From: Rhizobium album
GTDB lineage: Bacteria > Pseudomonadota > Alphaproteobacteria > Rhizobiales > Rhizobiaceae
Reading direction: 5' to 3'
Assembly (NCBI RefSeq): GCF_003122325.1
Contig: NZ_QFBC01000005.1
Location: 284,041 to 348,040 of the forward strand
Length of the DNA stretch: 64,000 nucleotides
Of the stretch, positions 55,067-63,579 are shown piece by piece (the stretch's first letter is position 1; every line of letters begins with the position of its first letter). The translations under genes were made by a program, and so were the position numbers. The notes below the pieces were generated by a model that saw only the letters and a list, made by a program, of their open reading frames with translations, was not told where the DNA came from and made no database searches.

Positions 55067-56599
55067 TCACAGCGGGATCGTATCGTGCTTCTTCCAGCGC
55101 GTATCCAGCTGCTTGCCCCTCAGCGAGGCGAAGGCGCGGGCGATGCGGCGGCGGGAGGAATGCGGCATGATCACCTCGTCGATGAAACCGCGTTCGGCGG
55201 CGACGAAGGGATTGGCGAAACGCTCTTCGTATTCCTTGGTGCGGGCTGCGATCTTTTCGGGGTCGCCGAGCTCCGAACGATAGAGGATTTCCGTTGCGCC
55301 TTTGGCGCCCATCACGGCGATTTCGGCGGTCGGCCAGGCATAGTTGACGTCGGCGCCGATGTGTTTCGAGGCCATCACGTCGTAGGCGCCTCCATAAGCC
55401 TTGCGGGTGATCAGCGTCACCATCGGCACGGTCGCCTGGCTATAGGCGAACAGGAGCTTTGCGCCATGCTTGATGACGCCGCCGTATTCCTGCGCCGTTC
55501 CCGGCAGGAAGCCCGGCACGTCGACCAGCGTCAGGATCGGGATCGAGAAGGCATCGCAGAAGCGCACGAAACGGGCGGCCTTGCGCGAACTGTCGATATC
55601 GAGGCAGCCGGCGAGCACCATCGGCTGGTTGGCGACGACGCCCACCGTTTCGCCTTCGATGCGGATGAAGCCGGTGACGATGTTTTTGGCGTAGGCTTCC
55701 TGGATCTCGAAGAACTCGCCTTCGTCGGCCACCGCGTGGATCAGCTCCTTCATGTCGTAAGGCTTGTTGGAGCTGTCGGGGATCAGCGTGTCCAGGCGGT
55801 TTTCGAGGCGGGCCGGATCGTCGTGGAACGGGCGGACGGGTGGCTTCTGGCGATTGTTGAGCGGCAGGTAATCGAACAGCAGCCGGACCTGTTCCAGCGT
55901 TTCGATATCGTTTTCATAAGCGCCGTCGGCGACGGAAGATTTTTGCGTGTGGGTGCGGGCGCCGCCCAGTTCTTCGGCGGTGACGATCTCGTTGGTGACG
56001 GTCTTGACCACGTCCGGGCCGGTGACGAACATGTAGGACGAGTCGCGCACCATGAAGATGAAGTCGGTCATGGCAGGCGAATAGACGGCGCCGCCGGCGC
56101 AGGGGCCCATGATCACGGAAATCTGCGGCACGATGCCGGACGCCTCGACGTTGCGCTTGAAGACCTCGGCATAACCGGCGAGCGAATCCACGCCCTCCTG
56201 GATGCGGGCGCCGCCGGAATCGTTCAAGCCGATCACCGGGGCGCCGTTACGAAGCGCCATATCCATGATCTTGCAGATCTTCTGGGCATGCGTCTCGGAG
56301 AGCGAGCCGCCGAGCACGGTGAAATCCTGCGAGAAGACATAGACCTGCCGGCCGTTGATCGTGCCCCAGCCGGTGACGACGCCATCGCCGGCAACCTTCT
56401 GCTCCGCCATGCCGAATTCCGTCGCCCGGTGGGTGACGTACATGTCGTATTCCTCGAAAGAACCCTCGTCGAGCAGCACCTCGATGCGCTCGCGGGCGGT
56501 CAGCTTGCCCTTGGCGTGCTGGGCGTCGATGCGGCGCTGGCCGCCGCCGAGCCTTGCTTCGGCCCGGCGGGCTTCGACCTCGGCGAGAATGGCGCGCAT
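55067..56599 (-). CDS. pccB: Propionyl-CoA carboxylase beta subunit
   Basis: 510-aa carboxyltransferase: [34 protein letters not shown] and GYLPLNN-type blocks ([14 protein letters not shown]), with [15 protein letters not shown] and the C-terminal [10 protein letters not shown]. It transfers the carboxyl from biotin to propionyl-CoA. The ATG at 56599 has GAGAGGA six bases upstream. It is divergent from the PccR-type regulator. Confidence 0.95.
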   Translation of the reverse strand: MRAILAEVEARRAEARLGGGQRRIDAQHAKGKLTARERIEVLLDEGSFEEYDMYVTHRATEFGMAEQKVAGDGVVTGWGTINGRQVYVFSQDFTVLGGSLSETHAQKICKIMDMALRNGAPVIGLNDSGGARIQEGVDSLAGYAEVFKRNVEASGIVPQISVIMGPCAGGAVYSPAMTDFIFMVRDSSYMFVTGPDVVKTVTNEIVTAEELGGARTHTQKSSVADGAYENDIETLEQVRLLFDYLPLNNRQKPPVRPFHDDPARLENRLDTLIPDSSNKPYDMKELIHAVADEGEFFEIQEAYAKNIVTGFIRIEGETVGVVANQPMVLAGCLDIDSSRKAARFVRFCDAFSIPILTLVDVPGFLPGTAQEYGGVIKHGAKLLFAYSQATVPMVTLITRKAYGGAYDVMASKHIGADVNYAWPTAEIAVMGAKGATEILYRSELGDPEKIAARTKEYEERFANPFVAAERGFIDEVIMPHSSRRRIARAFASLRGKQLDTRWKKHDTIPL

Positions 56600-56724
56600 G
56601 GATTGTCCTCTCATTGTCTCGTTTCCGGTGCGCCTGTGCCGGCGCCCGGATGTCTCTGTCTCCCATAGCGCCGCAACCGGCGGAACAAAACAGTTGATCA
56701 GGTGCAACAGCGTAATGTACAAAA

Positions 56725-56753
56725 TTGCAAACTGTAAATTGCGAATTTGCGAA
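56725..56753 (+). promoter_or_regulatory. Triple TTGC(A/G)AA repeat, candidate PccR operator
   Basis: TTGCAAA at 56725-56731, TTGCGAA at 56739-56745 and TTGCGAA at 56747-56753, immediately before the regulator start codon. The motif reported for Rhodobacter PccR is TTTGCAAA-N4-TTTGCAAA. Here the repeats are related but differently spaced, and their position suggests autoregulation and control of divergent pccB. Confidence 0.65.
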
Positions 56754-56754
56754 T

Positions 56755-58164
56755 ATGGCGATCGGCAAACTTTTCATCGGCAGGAAGGTACGGGAACTGC
56801 GCGAGGCAAACCGCGCGACGCAGGGCCAGTTCGCCGAACGCATCGGTATCTCCACCAGCTATCTCAACCAGATCGAAAACAACCAGCGGCCGGTTTCCGC
56901 CTCGGTGCTTCTGGCGCTGGCGGAGAAATTCCAGATCGACATCGCCGATCTTTCCTCCGGCGAAGGCGATCGGCTGTTGTCGGCGCTCTCGGAGGCGCTC
57001 TCGGATCCGCTGTTCGAAAACTATTCGCCGAGCTTGCAGGAACTGAAGCTGGTCACCCAGAATGCGCCGGGTTTGGCCCATGCGCTGATCAGCGTCCACC
57101 AGGCCTATCGCCGCAACAGCGAGCAGCTTGCCAGCTTCGACGATACCCATGCAGCAACGCTGACGGAGACGACACCGTATGAAGAAGTCCGCGACTTCTT
57201 CCATTTCGTCGACAACTATATCCATGACATCGATGTCCTGGCCGAACGGCTGGCGGCGGCGCTGGGCATCGGCGAAGGCGACAGCCATGGGCTGATGTCG
57301 ACATATATAGAGCGGCACTACGGCGTGCGGGTGGTGCGCGGTGCCGCCGATAGCGAGGAGTTGCGCCGCTACGATCCGAAATCCCGCATCCTGACGCTCA
57401 GCCCTTATGCGCCCGCGCCCACCCGCGATTTCCAGATCGCGCTGCAGATCGCCCAGCTGCACGCCGGCAAGGAGATCGATACGGTGATAGCAGGTGCCGG
57501 TTTCCGGACGCAGGAGGCCGCGGATATCTGTCGCATCGGCCTGCACAATTATTTCGCCGGCGCGCTCACCCTCCCCTACCAGCCGTTCCTCAGGGCGGCG
57601 CGGGAGTTGCGACACGATCTGGAATTGCTGGCAGCCCGCTTCGGCGCGTCTCTGGAGCAGGTCTGCCACCGGCTCTCGACCTTGCAGCGGCCGGGCGCCA
57701 AGGGCATCCCGATCTTTTTCGCCCGCATCGACCGGGCCGGCAACATCACCAAGCGCCACAGCGCCGCCAAGCTGCAGTTCGCCCGCTTCGGCGCCGCCTG
57801 TCCGCTCTGGAACGTGCATCAGGCCTTCGAGATGCCGGGACGGATGATCCGCCAGTTGGCGGAAACGCCTGATGGCGTACGCTATCTCTGTCTGGCGACG
57901 CAGGTGACGAAGGGCGGCGGCAGTTTTGGCGCGCCGCGGCCGAGTTATGCCATTGCGCTCGGTTGCGAGATATCAGATGCTGCGAACTTCGTTTATGCCG
58001 ACGGCCTGGACATGGGCAGCCGCGGCGCCTTCGATCCGATCGGCATTTCGTGCCGTATCTGCGAGCGGACGAAATGTGCCAGCCGCGCCGTGCCGCCGCT
58101 GAAGCGCAAGCTCACCATTGACCACACCTTGCGTGGCCCCCTCCCCTACCGGATTGCCGATTGA
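56755..58164 (+). CDS. pccR: Short-chain fatty acyl-CoA regulator (ScfR/PccR-type)
   Basis: 469 aa. An XRE helix-turn-helix spans about residues 8-62 ([20 protein letters not shown], then [15 protein letters not shown]), followed by an IrrE-like domain and a C-terminal domain with cysteines in [16 protein letters not shown]. ScfR proteins sense acyl-CoAs; PccR of Rhodobacter controls propionyl-CoA carboxylase. Divergence from pccB makes the PccR assignment likely. A TTG at 56725 is rejected as start because it falls in the operator repeats. Confidence 0.88.
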   Translation: MAIGKLFIGRKVRELREANRATQGQFAERIGISTSYLNQIENNQRPVSASVLLALAEKFQIDIADLSSGEGDRLLSALSEALSDPLFENYSPSLQELKLVTQNAPGLAHALISVHQAYRRNSEQLASFDDTHAATLTETTPYEEVRDFFHFVDNYIHDIDVLAERLAAALGIGEGDSHGLMSTYIERHYGVRVVRGAADSEELRRYDPKSRILTLSPYAPAPTRDFQIALQIAQLHAGKEIDTVIAGAGFRTQEAADICRIGLHNYFAGALTLPYQPFLRAARELRHDLELLAARFGASLEQVCHRLSTLQRPGAKGIPIFFARIDRAGNITKRHSAAKLQFARFGAACPLWNVHQAFEMPGRMIRQLAETPDGVRYLCLATQVTKGGGSFGAPRPSYAIALGCEISDAANFVYADGLDMGSRGAFDPIGISCRICERTKCASRAVPPLKRKLTIDHTLRGPLPYRIAD

Positions 58165-58167
58165 TCC

Positions 58168-58680
58168 TCAGACCCAGGAGGCCGGGGTTTTCGGCAAGCG
58201 CGCATCCGGATCGACTGCGCTAAGCTTCGGGCCTTTCGCGGCGTTCCACCGCCACAAGGCAAGGCATGTCCCGCCGGGCGACATATAAGAGGGGTAGATC
58301 ACGCCGTGATAGTCGTCGGCGATGAGAGCTTCGCGGGTGGTATAGGTCTGCGGTACGCGGCCGGCATCGACATCGTCGCGCCACTCGCAGGCATGGATGG
58401 CGCTATCGATACCGAGCGCCTTGCATTCGCCGGCGTCGGTCAGGTCGGCGAGTTTAGCATCTGTTAATTCTAATTGGACGATCAGCGCCGGATGCTGGAC
58501 GAAACCCTGGTTATATTCCGCCCAGGCGGTGGACAGTTCCAGCGCTGCATAGATGGTCGGGGCACCAACCGGATTCCAGCGGCCGCCGAAGCGGCCGGCG
58601 CCGTCTCCAGACAAGGGCATATAGGCCCAGCGCGGCACGTAGGCGCGCCAGAGCCTGAGCGGATCGGCTCCGACGATCAC
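58168..58680 (-). CDS. RES-domain toxin
   Basis: 170 aa. The RES fold is shown by LWRAYVPRWA, GRFGGRWNPVGAPTIYAAL (conserved Arg and Tyr) and ELSTAWAE with the conserved Glu, and Ser in YPSYMSPGG. RES toxins of the Xre-RES family deplete NAD+. It overlaps its antitoxin by ATGA and is convergent with pccR. Confidence 0.87.
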   Translation of the reverse strand: MIVGADPLRLWRAYVPRWAYMPLSGDGAGRFGGRWNPVGAPTIYAALELSTAWAEYNQGFVQHPALIVQLELTDAKLADLTDAGECKALGIDSAIHACEWRDDVDAGRVPQTYTTREALIADDYHGVIYPSYMSPGGTCLALWRWNAAKGPKLSAVDPDARLPKTPASWV

Positions 58681-59048
58681 GCATAGACACCGGAGCGGAC
58701 AGCCTCGAGATAAGCAAGCACCTTGTCGCTCTTGCCTTCGCCGACCAGATCATAAGCGGTCTTGCCGGCCCAGCCGGGGATCGGCTGGTGCTTGAACCAG
58801 ATGACGGCGCGCTTTTCGTCGCCGGCCATCTCGCTGGCCATGGCGATGATGCGGACGATGGCGCTGAGCGCACTATCGACCTTGCGGGCACTGGATTTTG
58901 CAGTCAGCGTGTTGCGGGCGATGCCGGCAAGGCGCGCAAGCTCGGACAGCGTCAGGCCCAACTGTTCGGAAACCCGCCGCGCCGAGAGAAACGGCGCCTG
59001 TTCATCGCTGAAGCGGGCTGCCGGAATATCGAAAGAAACGGCTCCCAT
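58677..59048 (-). CDS. Xre/MbcA/ParS-type antitoxin
   Basis: 123 aa. The N-terminal HTH-like part (SEQLGLTLSELARLAGIARN) is followed by the C-terminal toxin-binding domain (WFKHQPIPGWAGKTAYDLVG, then KSDKVLAYLEAVRSGVYA), as in the DUF2384 group. First gene of the pair. A 12-bp palindrome lies 12 bases before the start codon. Confidence 0.87.
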   Translation of the reverse strand: MGAVSFDIPAARFSDEQAPFLSARRVSEQLGLTLSELARLAGIARNTLTAKSSARKVDSALSAIVRIIAMASEMAGDEKRAVIWFKHQPIPGWAGKTAYDLVGEGKSDKVLAYLEAVRSGVYA

Positions 59049-59060
59049 GGCAAACTCCTG

Positions 59061-59093
59061 GCATAGATTGATCGTTCATCTATCAATCTATGC
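59061..59093. promoter_or_regulatory. 12-bp inverted repeat, candidate autoregulatory operator of the Xre-RES pair
   Basis: Perfect arms GCATAGATTGAT (59061-59072) and ATCAATCTATGC (59082-59093) with a 9-base centre, immediately upstream of the antitoxin start. Placement matches operators bound by antitoxin-toxin complexes. Confidence 0.75.
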
Positions 59094-59141
59094 TCAAAGT
59101 CGGCTTGTTTCAAGCGAGCGAAGCGGCCGGCGAACCGAATA

Positions 59142-60293
59142 TCACACAGCCCAGAGGTAATTCGAGACCGAGACCCGGTTCCGGCCTTCATGTTTCGCGG
59201 CGTAAAGCGCCTTGTCGGAGGCGTTCAGCACGGCGTCCAGCGACAGGCCAGCCTCCGTGCCGAAGGCGACGCCGGCGCTCACCGTGCCGCGGATCGTTCC
59301 GCCATCGACATTGATATCGCAGCCGCCGAAGGCGGTGCGGATGTTTTCGGCAATTCGTTCGGCCGTACCGGGTTTCACCCCTTCGAGCACGAGCGCGAAT
59401 TCTTCACCGCCAAGCCGTGCGGCCGCATCCGTCGTACGGCAATGAAGTTCCATCTGGCGGGCAAAGACTTTCAGCACCTCGTCGCCGGCCGCATGGCCGT
59501 AACGATCGTTGATGGACTTGAACATGTCGAGATCGAACAGAATGGCGGCAGTGCCGGGACCGATGGCCTTATTATTGTAGCGATCGAACAAGGCCCGTCG
59601 GTTGAGCAGGCCGGTCAGGGCGTCGGTCGTCGCTTCTTTCTTGTGTACCTGTGCCAGACGCCACTGGTTCAGCCCGAACGACAGGGCGCCGATGCTGCTG
59701 AGGCCGGCGATGCAGGCGATCAGGTTGACGGTCTCGGCCCAGTTTTGCGGCGGCCCGGCAATAACCAGCTTGCCATCGGCGATCAGCACCGTGGCACAAA
59801 GGGCAAAAGACAGGCTGATGAGGGAATAGAGCACCGCAAGCGCCAGAACGGGTGTCGGCGCTTCCTTGTAGTTTCGGACATATTCCAGCGCCGTCAGCAA
59901 CAGCAATATCGTCGCAAAGACATTCATCAGGATAATCGTCACGGCAGTCCATTCCATGACGATGCTGGGCATGGCGACAACGGTGGGAATGAGGAGGGCA
60001 AGCAACACGCGCGGGATCGGCAACCGATGCGCGCGAAACTGATAGGCGGCGCCATAGACTAACGCAAAACCGCCGGTGAGAAACATGTAGGTGGCGATCA
60101 GCAGACCATGGGCGTTATATTCCGCATAGGCGCTGTAGGTGAAAACCGTCGCGACGATACAAAAGGCGCCGCAAGCCCAGGACAGGAGGAAACGTTCCGT
60201 GCGCGCCGCAACCCAGCTGCCGAGCAACGTCACGCCGAGACATCCGGCCGAAAAACCGGTGGCGAGCAGCAGGGAATTATAATCGAGCGACAT
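59142..60293 (-). CDS. Membrane-bound diguanylate cyclase (GGDEF)
   Basis: 383 aa. About the first 220 residues form several transmembrane helices (six to eight). The C-terminal GGDEF domain reads TDALTGLLNRRALFDRY, FDLDMFKSINDRYGH and RLGGEEFALV. An RxxD inhibitory site (RTTD) sits exactly five residues before GGEEF, so product inhibition is expected. It should make cyclic di-GMP. The ATG at 60293 precedes the first helix; the longer frame adds an unlikely basic leader. Confidence 0.9.
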   Translation of the reverse strand: MSLDYNSLLLATGFSAGCLGVTLLGSWVAARTERFLLSWACGAFCIVATVFTYSAYAEYNAHGLLIATYMFLTGGFALVYGAAYQFRAHRLPIPRVLLALLIPTVVAMPSIVMEWTAVTIILMNVFATILLLLTALEYVRNYKEAPTPVLALAVLYSLISLSFALCATVLIADGKLVIAGPPQNWAETVNLIACIAGLSSIGALSFGLNQWRLAQVHKKEATTDALTGLLNRRALFDRYNNKAIGPGTAAILFDLDMFKSINDRYGHAAGDEVLKVFARQMELHCRTTDAAARLGGEEFALVLEGVKPGTAERIAENIRTAFGGCDINVDGGTIRGTVSAGVAFGTEAGLSLDAVLNASDKALYAAKHEGRNRVSVSNYLWAV

Positions 60294-60443
60294 GGCCAGC
60301 CTTCTTCTACGCCATGGCTTCATGCCGGCGCAGATGAAAACTACCACTCAAGAGGTATCTGAAATCTTACCGTCATTGCGTGCGACTTTGAGGCATTCTG
60401 TCGCTTCAGTAACATTTCCGTTGAAAACTGTCGCAGGATTGCA

Positions 60444-61130
60444 TCAGCCGGGCGCCCGCCAGCGGCCGGTTCCGCTTTTGACGAGCAGCGGCGTGGTCAG
60501 CACGCCCTGGACGTTCTTGAGCGCTCCGGAGGCCTCCAGCGCGAGTTTGTCCCTCCAGCGCTCCGATTGCAACATCGCCGCGCCAATCGCAACGATCTCG
60601 ATGCCGCAGGTCGCCATCAGCGCCAGGCCCGCCACGATGGAGGTGCCGCTGGAAATGACGTCGTCGATCAATGCCACGCGTCGGCCACGAAGCAGCGGCA
60701 ACATGCGCGGATCGATATAAAGCCGCTTGCCCTGCCCCGGCGTGGTGATCGATGACAGCGGTACGGATAGTTCGTCCACGTACCAGAACTTTCGCGACGT
60801 ACCGAGCGGCACATAGCGCGGATGTCCGAGCACGCGCGCAACGGCTGCTGCCAGCGTCAGGCCGAGCGTCGGCAGGCCAACCACCACATCGGGCGCAAAG
60901 GGTCGCAGTTTCTTCGCAAGCGCTGCAGCCAGCATGTCCTGCACCGGAAAACTCGCCTGATTGATGATCAGGGAGGCGAGTGCATGCTTGCCGTCCGAAA
61001 GAGGCCGGATCGGCAGGAGAATCCGTCGCCCGTCTTCCAGGTGGGCCGGAAAGGCGGTGTCGAATTCCGTATCCTCTTCCTGGGCAGCCGGCAGGATGTC
61101 CTGCCAGAATTGTTCCGGCGCAATGCTCAT
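60444..61130 (-). CDS. Phosphoribosyltransferase-family protein
   Basis: 228 aa. The PRPP-binding motif RVALIDDVISSGTSIV is clear, preceded by FAPDVVVGLPTLGLTLA. It resembles adenine/orotate-type phosphoribosyltransferases but the base specificity is not evident. GGAGAG precedes the ATG at 61130. It is divergent from repA with about 200 bases between. Confidence 0.8.
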   Translation of the reverse strand: MSIAPEQFWQDILPAAQEEDTEFDTAFPAHLEDGRRILLPIRPLSDGKHALASLIINQASFPVQDMLAAALAKKLRPFAPDVVVGLPTLGLTLAAAVARVLGHPRYVPLGTSRKFWYVDELSVPLSSITTPGQGKRLYIDPRMLPLLRGRRVALIDDVISSGTSIVAGLALMATCGIEIVAIGAAMLQSERWRDKLALEASGALKNVQGVLTTPLLVKSGTGRWRAPG

Positions 61131-61207
61131 GGTCTCTCCGCGAAGTTCCCCCTCCCCTATCGTCCAAACCGCAGCCGCGCAAATCGGCCGAGCGGAAGGG
61201 ATGGTCG

Positions 61208-61222
61208 TTAACCTTTTGTTAA
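61208..61222. promoter_or_regulatory. CtrA-type box upstream of repA
   Basis: TTAA-N7-TTAA exactly (part of GTTAACCTTTTGTTAACC), the consensus of the alphaproteobacterial cell-cycle regulator CtrA. It lies 107 bases before the repA start, in the divergent region with the phosphoribosyltransferase gene. Confidence 0.65.
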
Positions 61223-61328
61223 CCAAAAAAAACTGGACAAATCAGCGGCTGCTGCCTCATACCTGTGTTGACGGTTTTTATCCCGATTGCGCCGAAAAAG
61301 CATCAATCGAACGCCTGGAACGGACATC

Positions 61329-62534
61329 ATGAACCAAGCCGCCGCCCGCGAGGAGACTCCGGAAAAGATCATCCGCTATTCGGAGTTGCTGTCGGAAAAG
61401 CTGTCGGCCCTGCGCCTGGCGCTTTATCCGCCGGAAGCCCGCAAGACGTTGCGCACATTCACGACGCTGGAGGTGGCGCAGATGCTGGGGCTGTCGGAGT
61501 CCTCGATCCGCACAATCGATCTTTCGGGCACGGGGCCGGAGCCGCAACGGCTCGCCAACGGCCGGCGCGCCTTCACCCTGGCGCAGGTCAACGCATTGCG
61601 CGCCCATTTTGCCGGTCGCCGCAGCAATGCCGCCGATGCTGCCGAGATCATGCCGCGCCGCCGGTCGGGCGACAAGCTGCAGGTGATTGCGGTTTCGAAC
61701 TTCAAGGGCGGCTCCGGCAAAACGACGACCTCCGTGCATCTGACACATTACCTCGCTTTGCAGGGATTGCGGGTGCTCGCCATCGATCTCGATCCGCAGG
61801 CATCGTTGACGTCCATGTTCGGCCTCCAGCCGGAATTTGATGTCGGCCAGAACGAGACGCTTTATGCCGCCCTGCGGTATGATGCCGAACGCCGGCCGAT
61901 GGCGGAGGTGGTGCGCAAGACCTATTTCGAAGGCATCGACCTCGTGCCCGCCAATCTCGAACTGGCTGAATACGAGCACGACACGCCGCGGGCGCTGGCG
62001 ACCCGGGAGGCGGGGGCCGAACTGTTTTTCCAGCGGGTGGCGGCAGCGCTTGGCGAAATCGAGGATCTTTATGACGTCGTCGTCATCGACTGCCCGCCGC
62101 AACTGGGCTTCCTGACGCTTGGCGCTCTGTTTGCCGCCACCGGCGTGCTGGTCACCGTGCATCCGGCGATGCTCGACGTCGCGTCGATGAGCCAGTTCCT
62201 GCTGATGGCCGGCGAGCTGATGAGTGTCATCCGCGAGGCGGGCGGGCGGCTGGAGCACGACTTCCTCAAGTTCGCCTTGACCCGGCATGACCCGAACGAC
62301 CATCCGCAGCTGCATGTCGTCGCCCTGCTGCGCAGCCTGTTCACCGATGCCGTCCTGAAACATCCGATCGTCGAGACGACGGCGATCGCCAATGCCAGCA
62401 TCGAACGCAAGAGCCTCTACGAGATCGAGCGCACCTCGATCGGCCGGGAGACATTGAACCGGGCGCTGGAATCGATCAGCGCCGCCAATGGCGAAGTGTT
62501 CGACCTGATGAAACAAGCCTGGGGCCGCAAATGA
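61329..62534 (+). CDS. repA: Replicon partitioning ATPase RepA (ParA-type)
   Basis: 401 aa. The N-terminal part contains an HTH-like segment (TLEVAQMLGLSESSIRTIDL); the deviant Walker A KGGSGKTTTS lies at about 126-135 and IDLDPQASLTSMFGL follows. RepA with ADP represses the operon and with RepB segregates the replicon. The ATG at 61329 is preceded by GGA. It overlaps repB by four bases. Confidence 0.95.
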   Translation: MNQAAAREETPEKIIRYSELLSEKLSALRLALYPPEARKTLRTFTTLEVAQMLGLSESSIRTIDLSGTGPEPQRLANGRRAFTLAQVNALRAHFAGRRSNAADAAEIMPRRRSGDKLQVIAVSNFKGGSGKTTTSVHLTHYLALQGLRVLAIDLDPQASLTSMFGLQPEFDVGQNETLYAALRYDAERRPMAEVVRKTYFEGIDLVPANLELAEYEHDTPRALATREAGAELFFQRVAAALGEIEDLYDVVVIDCPPQLGFLTLGALFAATGVLVTVHPAMLDVASMSQFLLMAGELMSVIREAGGRLEHDFLKFALTRHDPNDHPQLHVVALLRSLFTDAVLKHPIVETTAIANASIERKSLYEIERTSIGRETLNRALESISAANGEVFDLMKQAWGRK

Positions 62535-63568
62535 GCAAGAAACCTTCCTCACGCAATTCGATGCTGAGTGCGTTGATGACAAGCCAGGCGGCGCCTGCTG
62601 CAGCACCCGAGCAGAAGACGGCAGCCATCGAAACGCCGGCACTGGCGCCGCGGGATGGAGACTTCCAGCCGCGCGTCAGCGCCGGCGCGGTCGGCGCATT
62701 GAAGAACACGCTGGCACACATCACCAAGGAGGGAAGGGTGGTCGAGATCGACCCGGCGATGATTTCGCCTTCTCCCTTCCCTGATCGGATCGACGGCGCC
62801 GAGGATGCCGAGGCGATCGAGGCGCTGGCGCAGTCGATCGCCCGTTCGGGGCAGGAGGTGCCGGTGCTGGTGCGATCGCATCCCGTCGAACCGAACCGGT
62901 ACCAGACCATCTATGGCCACCGCCGTGTCAAGGCGATTGCGGCCTTGGGGCAGGGGCTGAAGGTCCGGGCAATCGTTCGCGAGCTTTCCGATGGCGAGTT
63001 GCTGATCGCGCAAGGCATCGAAAACTCCGCTCGTCAGGATCTTTCCTGGATCGAAAAAGCGATGTTCGCCCGCAGGCTCGAACAGTTCGCCCGCGACAGC
63101 GGCCGCGATCCCACCGCCTTTGCCATGGAGGCTCTCTCCCTGCACGCACCCGACGTCAGCCGCTTTCGCACGACGCTGGAAGCCATTCCCGACGACATCG
63201 TCACGGCCATCGGATCCGCGCCAAAAGTCGGGCGGACGAAATGGCTGAAACTTTACGGCCTGGTGAAAGAGGACGGTACGGCGCTTGCGCGCATGCGCCG
63301 CCTGAAGGACGCGAGGGGATTTGCCGGGCGGACAAGCGACGATCGTTTTGCCGAGATGCTGAAAGCCGCGGCCTCGAAGCCGGGACTGGAAAGCGTAACG
63401 CCGGAAGGCGTGCTTGCCGGCAGCGACGGCCAGCCGATCGGATCGATCGATCGCCGGCGATCGGCGACGAAGTTCACGCTCACCGATCGTGCTTTCGCGG
63501 ATTTTATCGAAGACCGGCTCTCCGCCCTGCATGCGGAGTTTCTCGCAGGCCGGGATGACCGCGATTAG
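62531..63568 (+). CDS. repB: Replicon partitioning protein RepB (ParB-type)
   Basis: 345 aa. The ParB N-terminal region is visible (SPFPDRIDGAEDAEAIEALA, SGQEVPVLVRSHP, YQTIYGHRRVKA, ENSARQDLSWIEKAMFA), followed by the HTH and C-terminal dimerisation part. It binds parS centromeres. Its stop codon lies inside a parS-like palindrome. Confidence 0.95.
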   Translation: MSKKPSSRNSMLSALMTSQAAPAAAPEQKTAAIETPALAPRDGDFQPRVSAGAVGALKNTLAHITKEGRVVEIDPAMISPSPFPDRIDGAEDAEAIEALAQSIARSGQEVPVLVRSHPVEPNRYQTIYGHRRVKAIAALGQGLKVRAIVRELSDGELLIAQGIENSARQDLSWIEKAMFARRLEQFARDSGRDPTAFAMEALSLHAPDVSRFRTTLEAIPDDIVTAIGSAPKVGRTKWLKLYGLVKEDGTALARMRRLKDARGFAGRTSDDRFAEMLKAAASKPGLESVTPEGVLAGSDGQPIGSIDRRRSATKFTLTDRAFADFIEDRLSALHAEFLAGRDDRD

Positions 63569-63579
63569 CAGCTGCTAAA
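63564..63579. other. parS-like palindrome on the repB stop codon
   Basis: ATTAGCAGCTGCTAAA, with a perfect 14-bp palindrome TTAGCAGCTGCTAA. It matches 8 of the 10 fixed positions of the repABC parS consensus GTTNNCNGCNGNNAAC, including the CAGCTG core, but lacks the outermost G and C. Confidence 0.5.
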
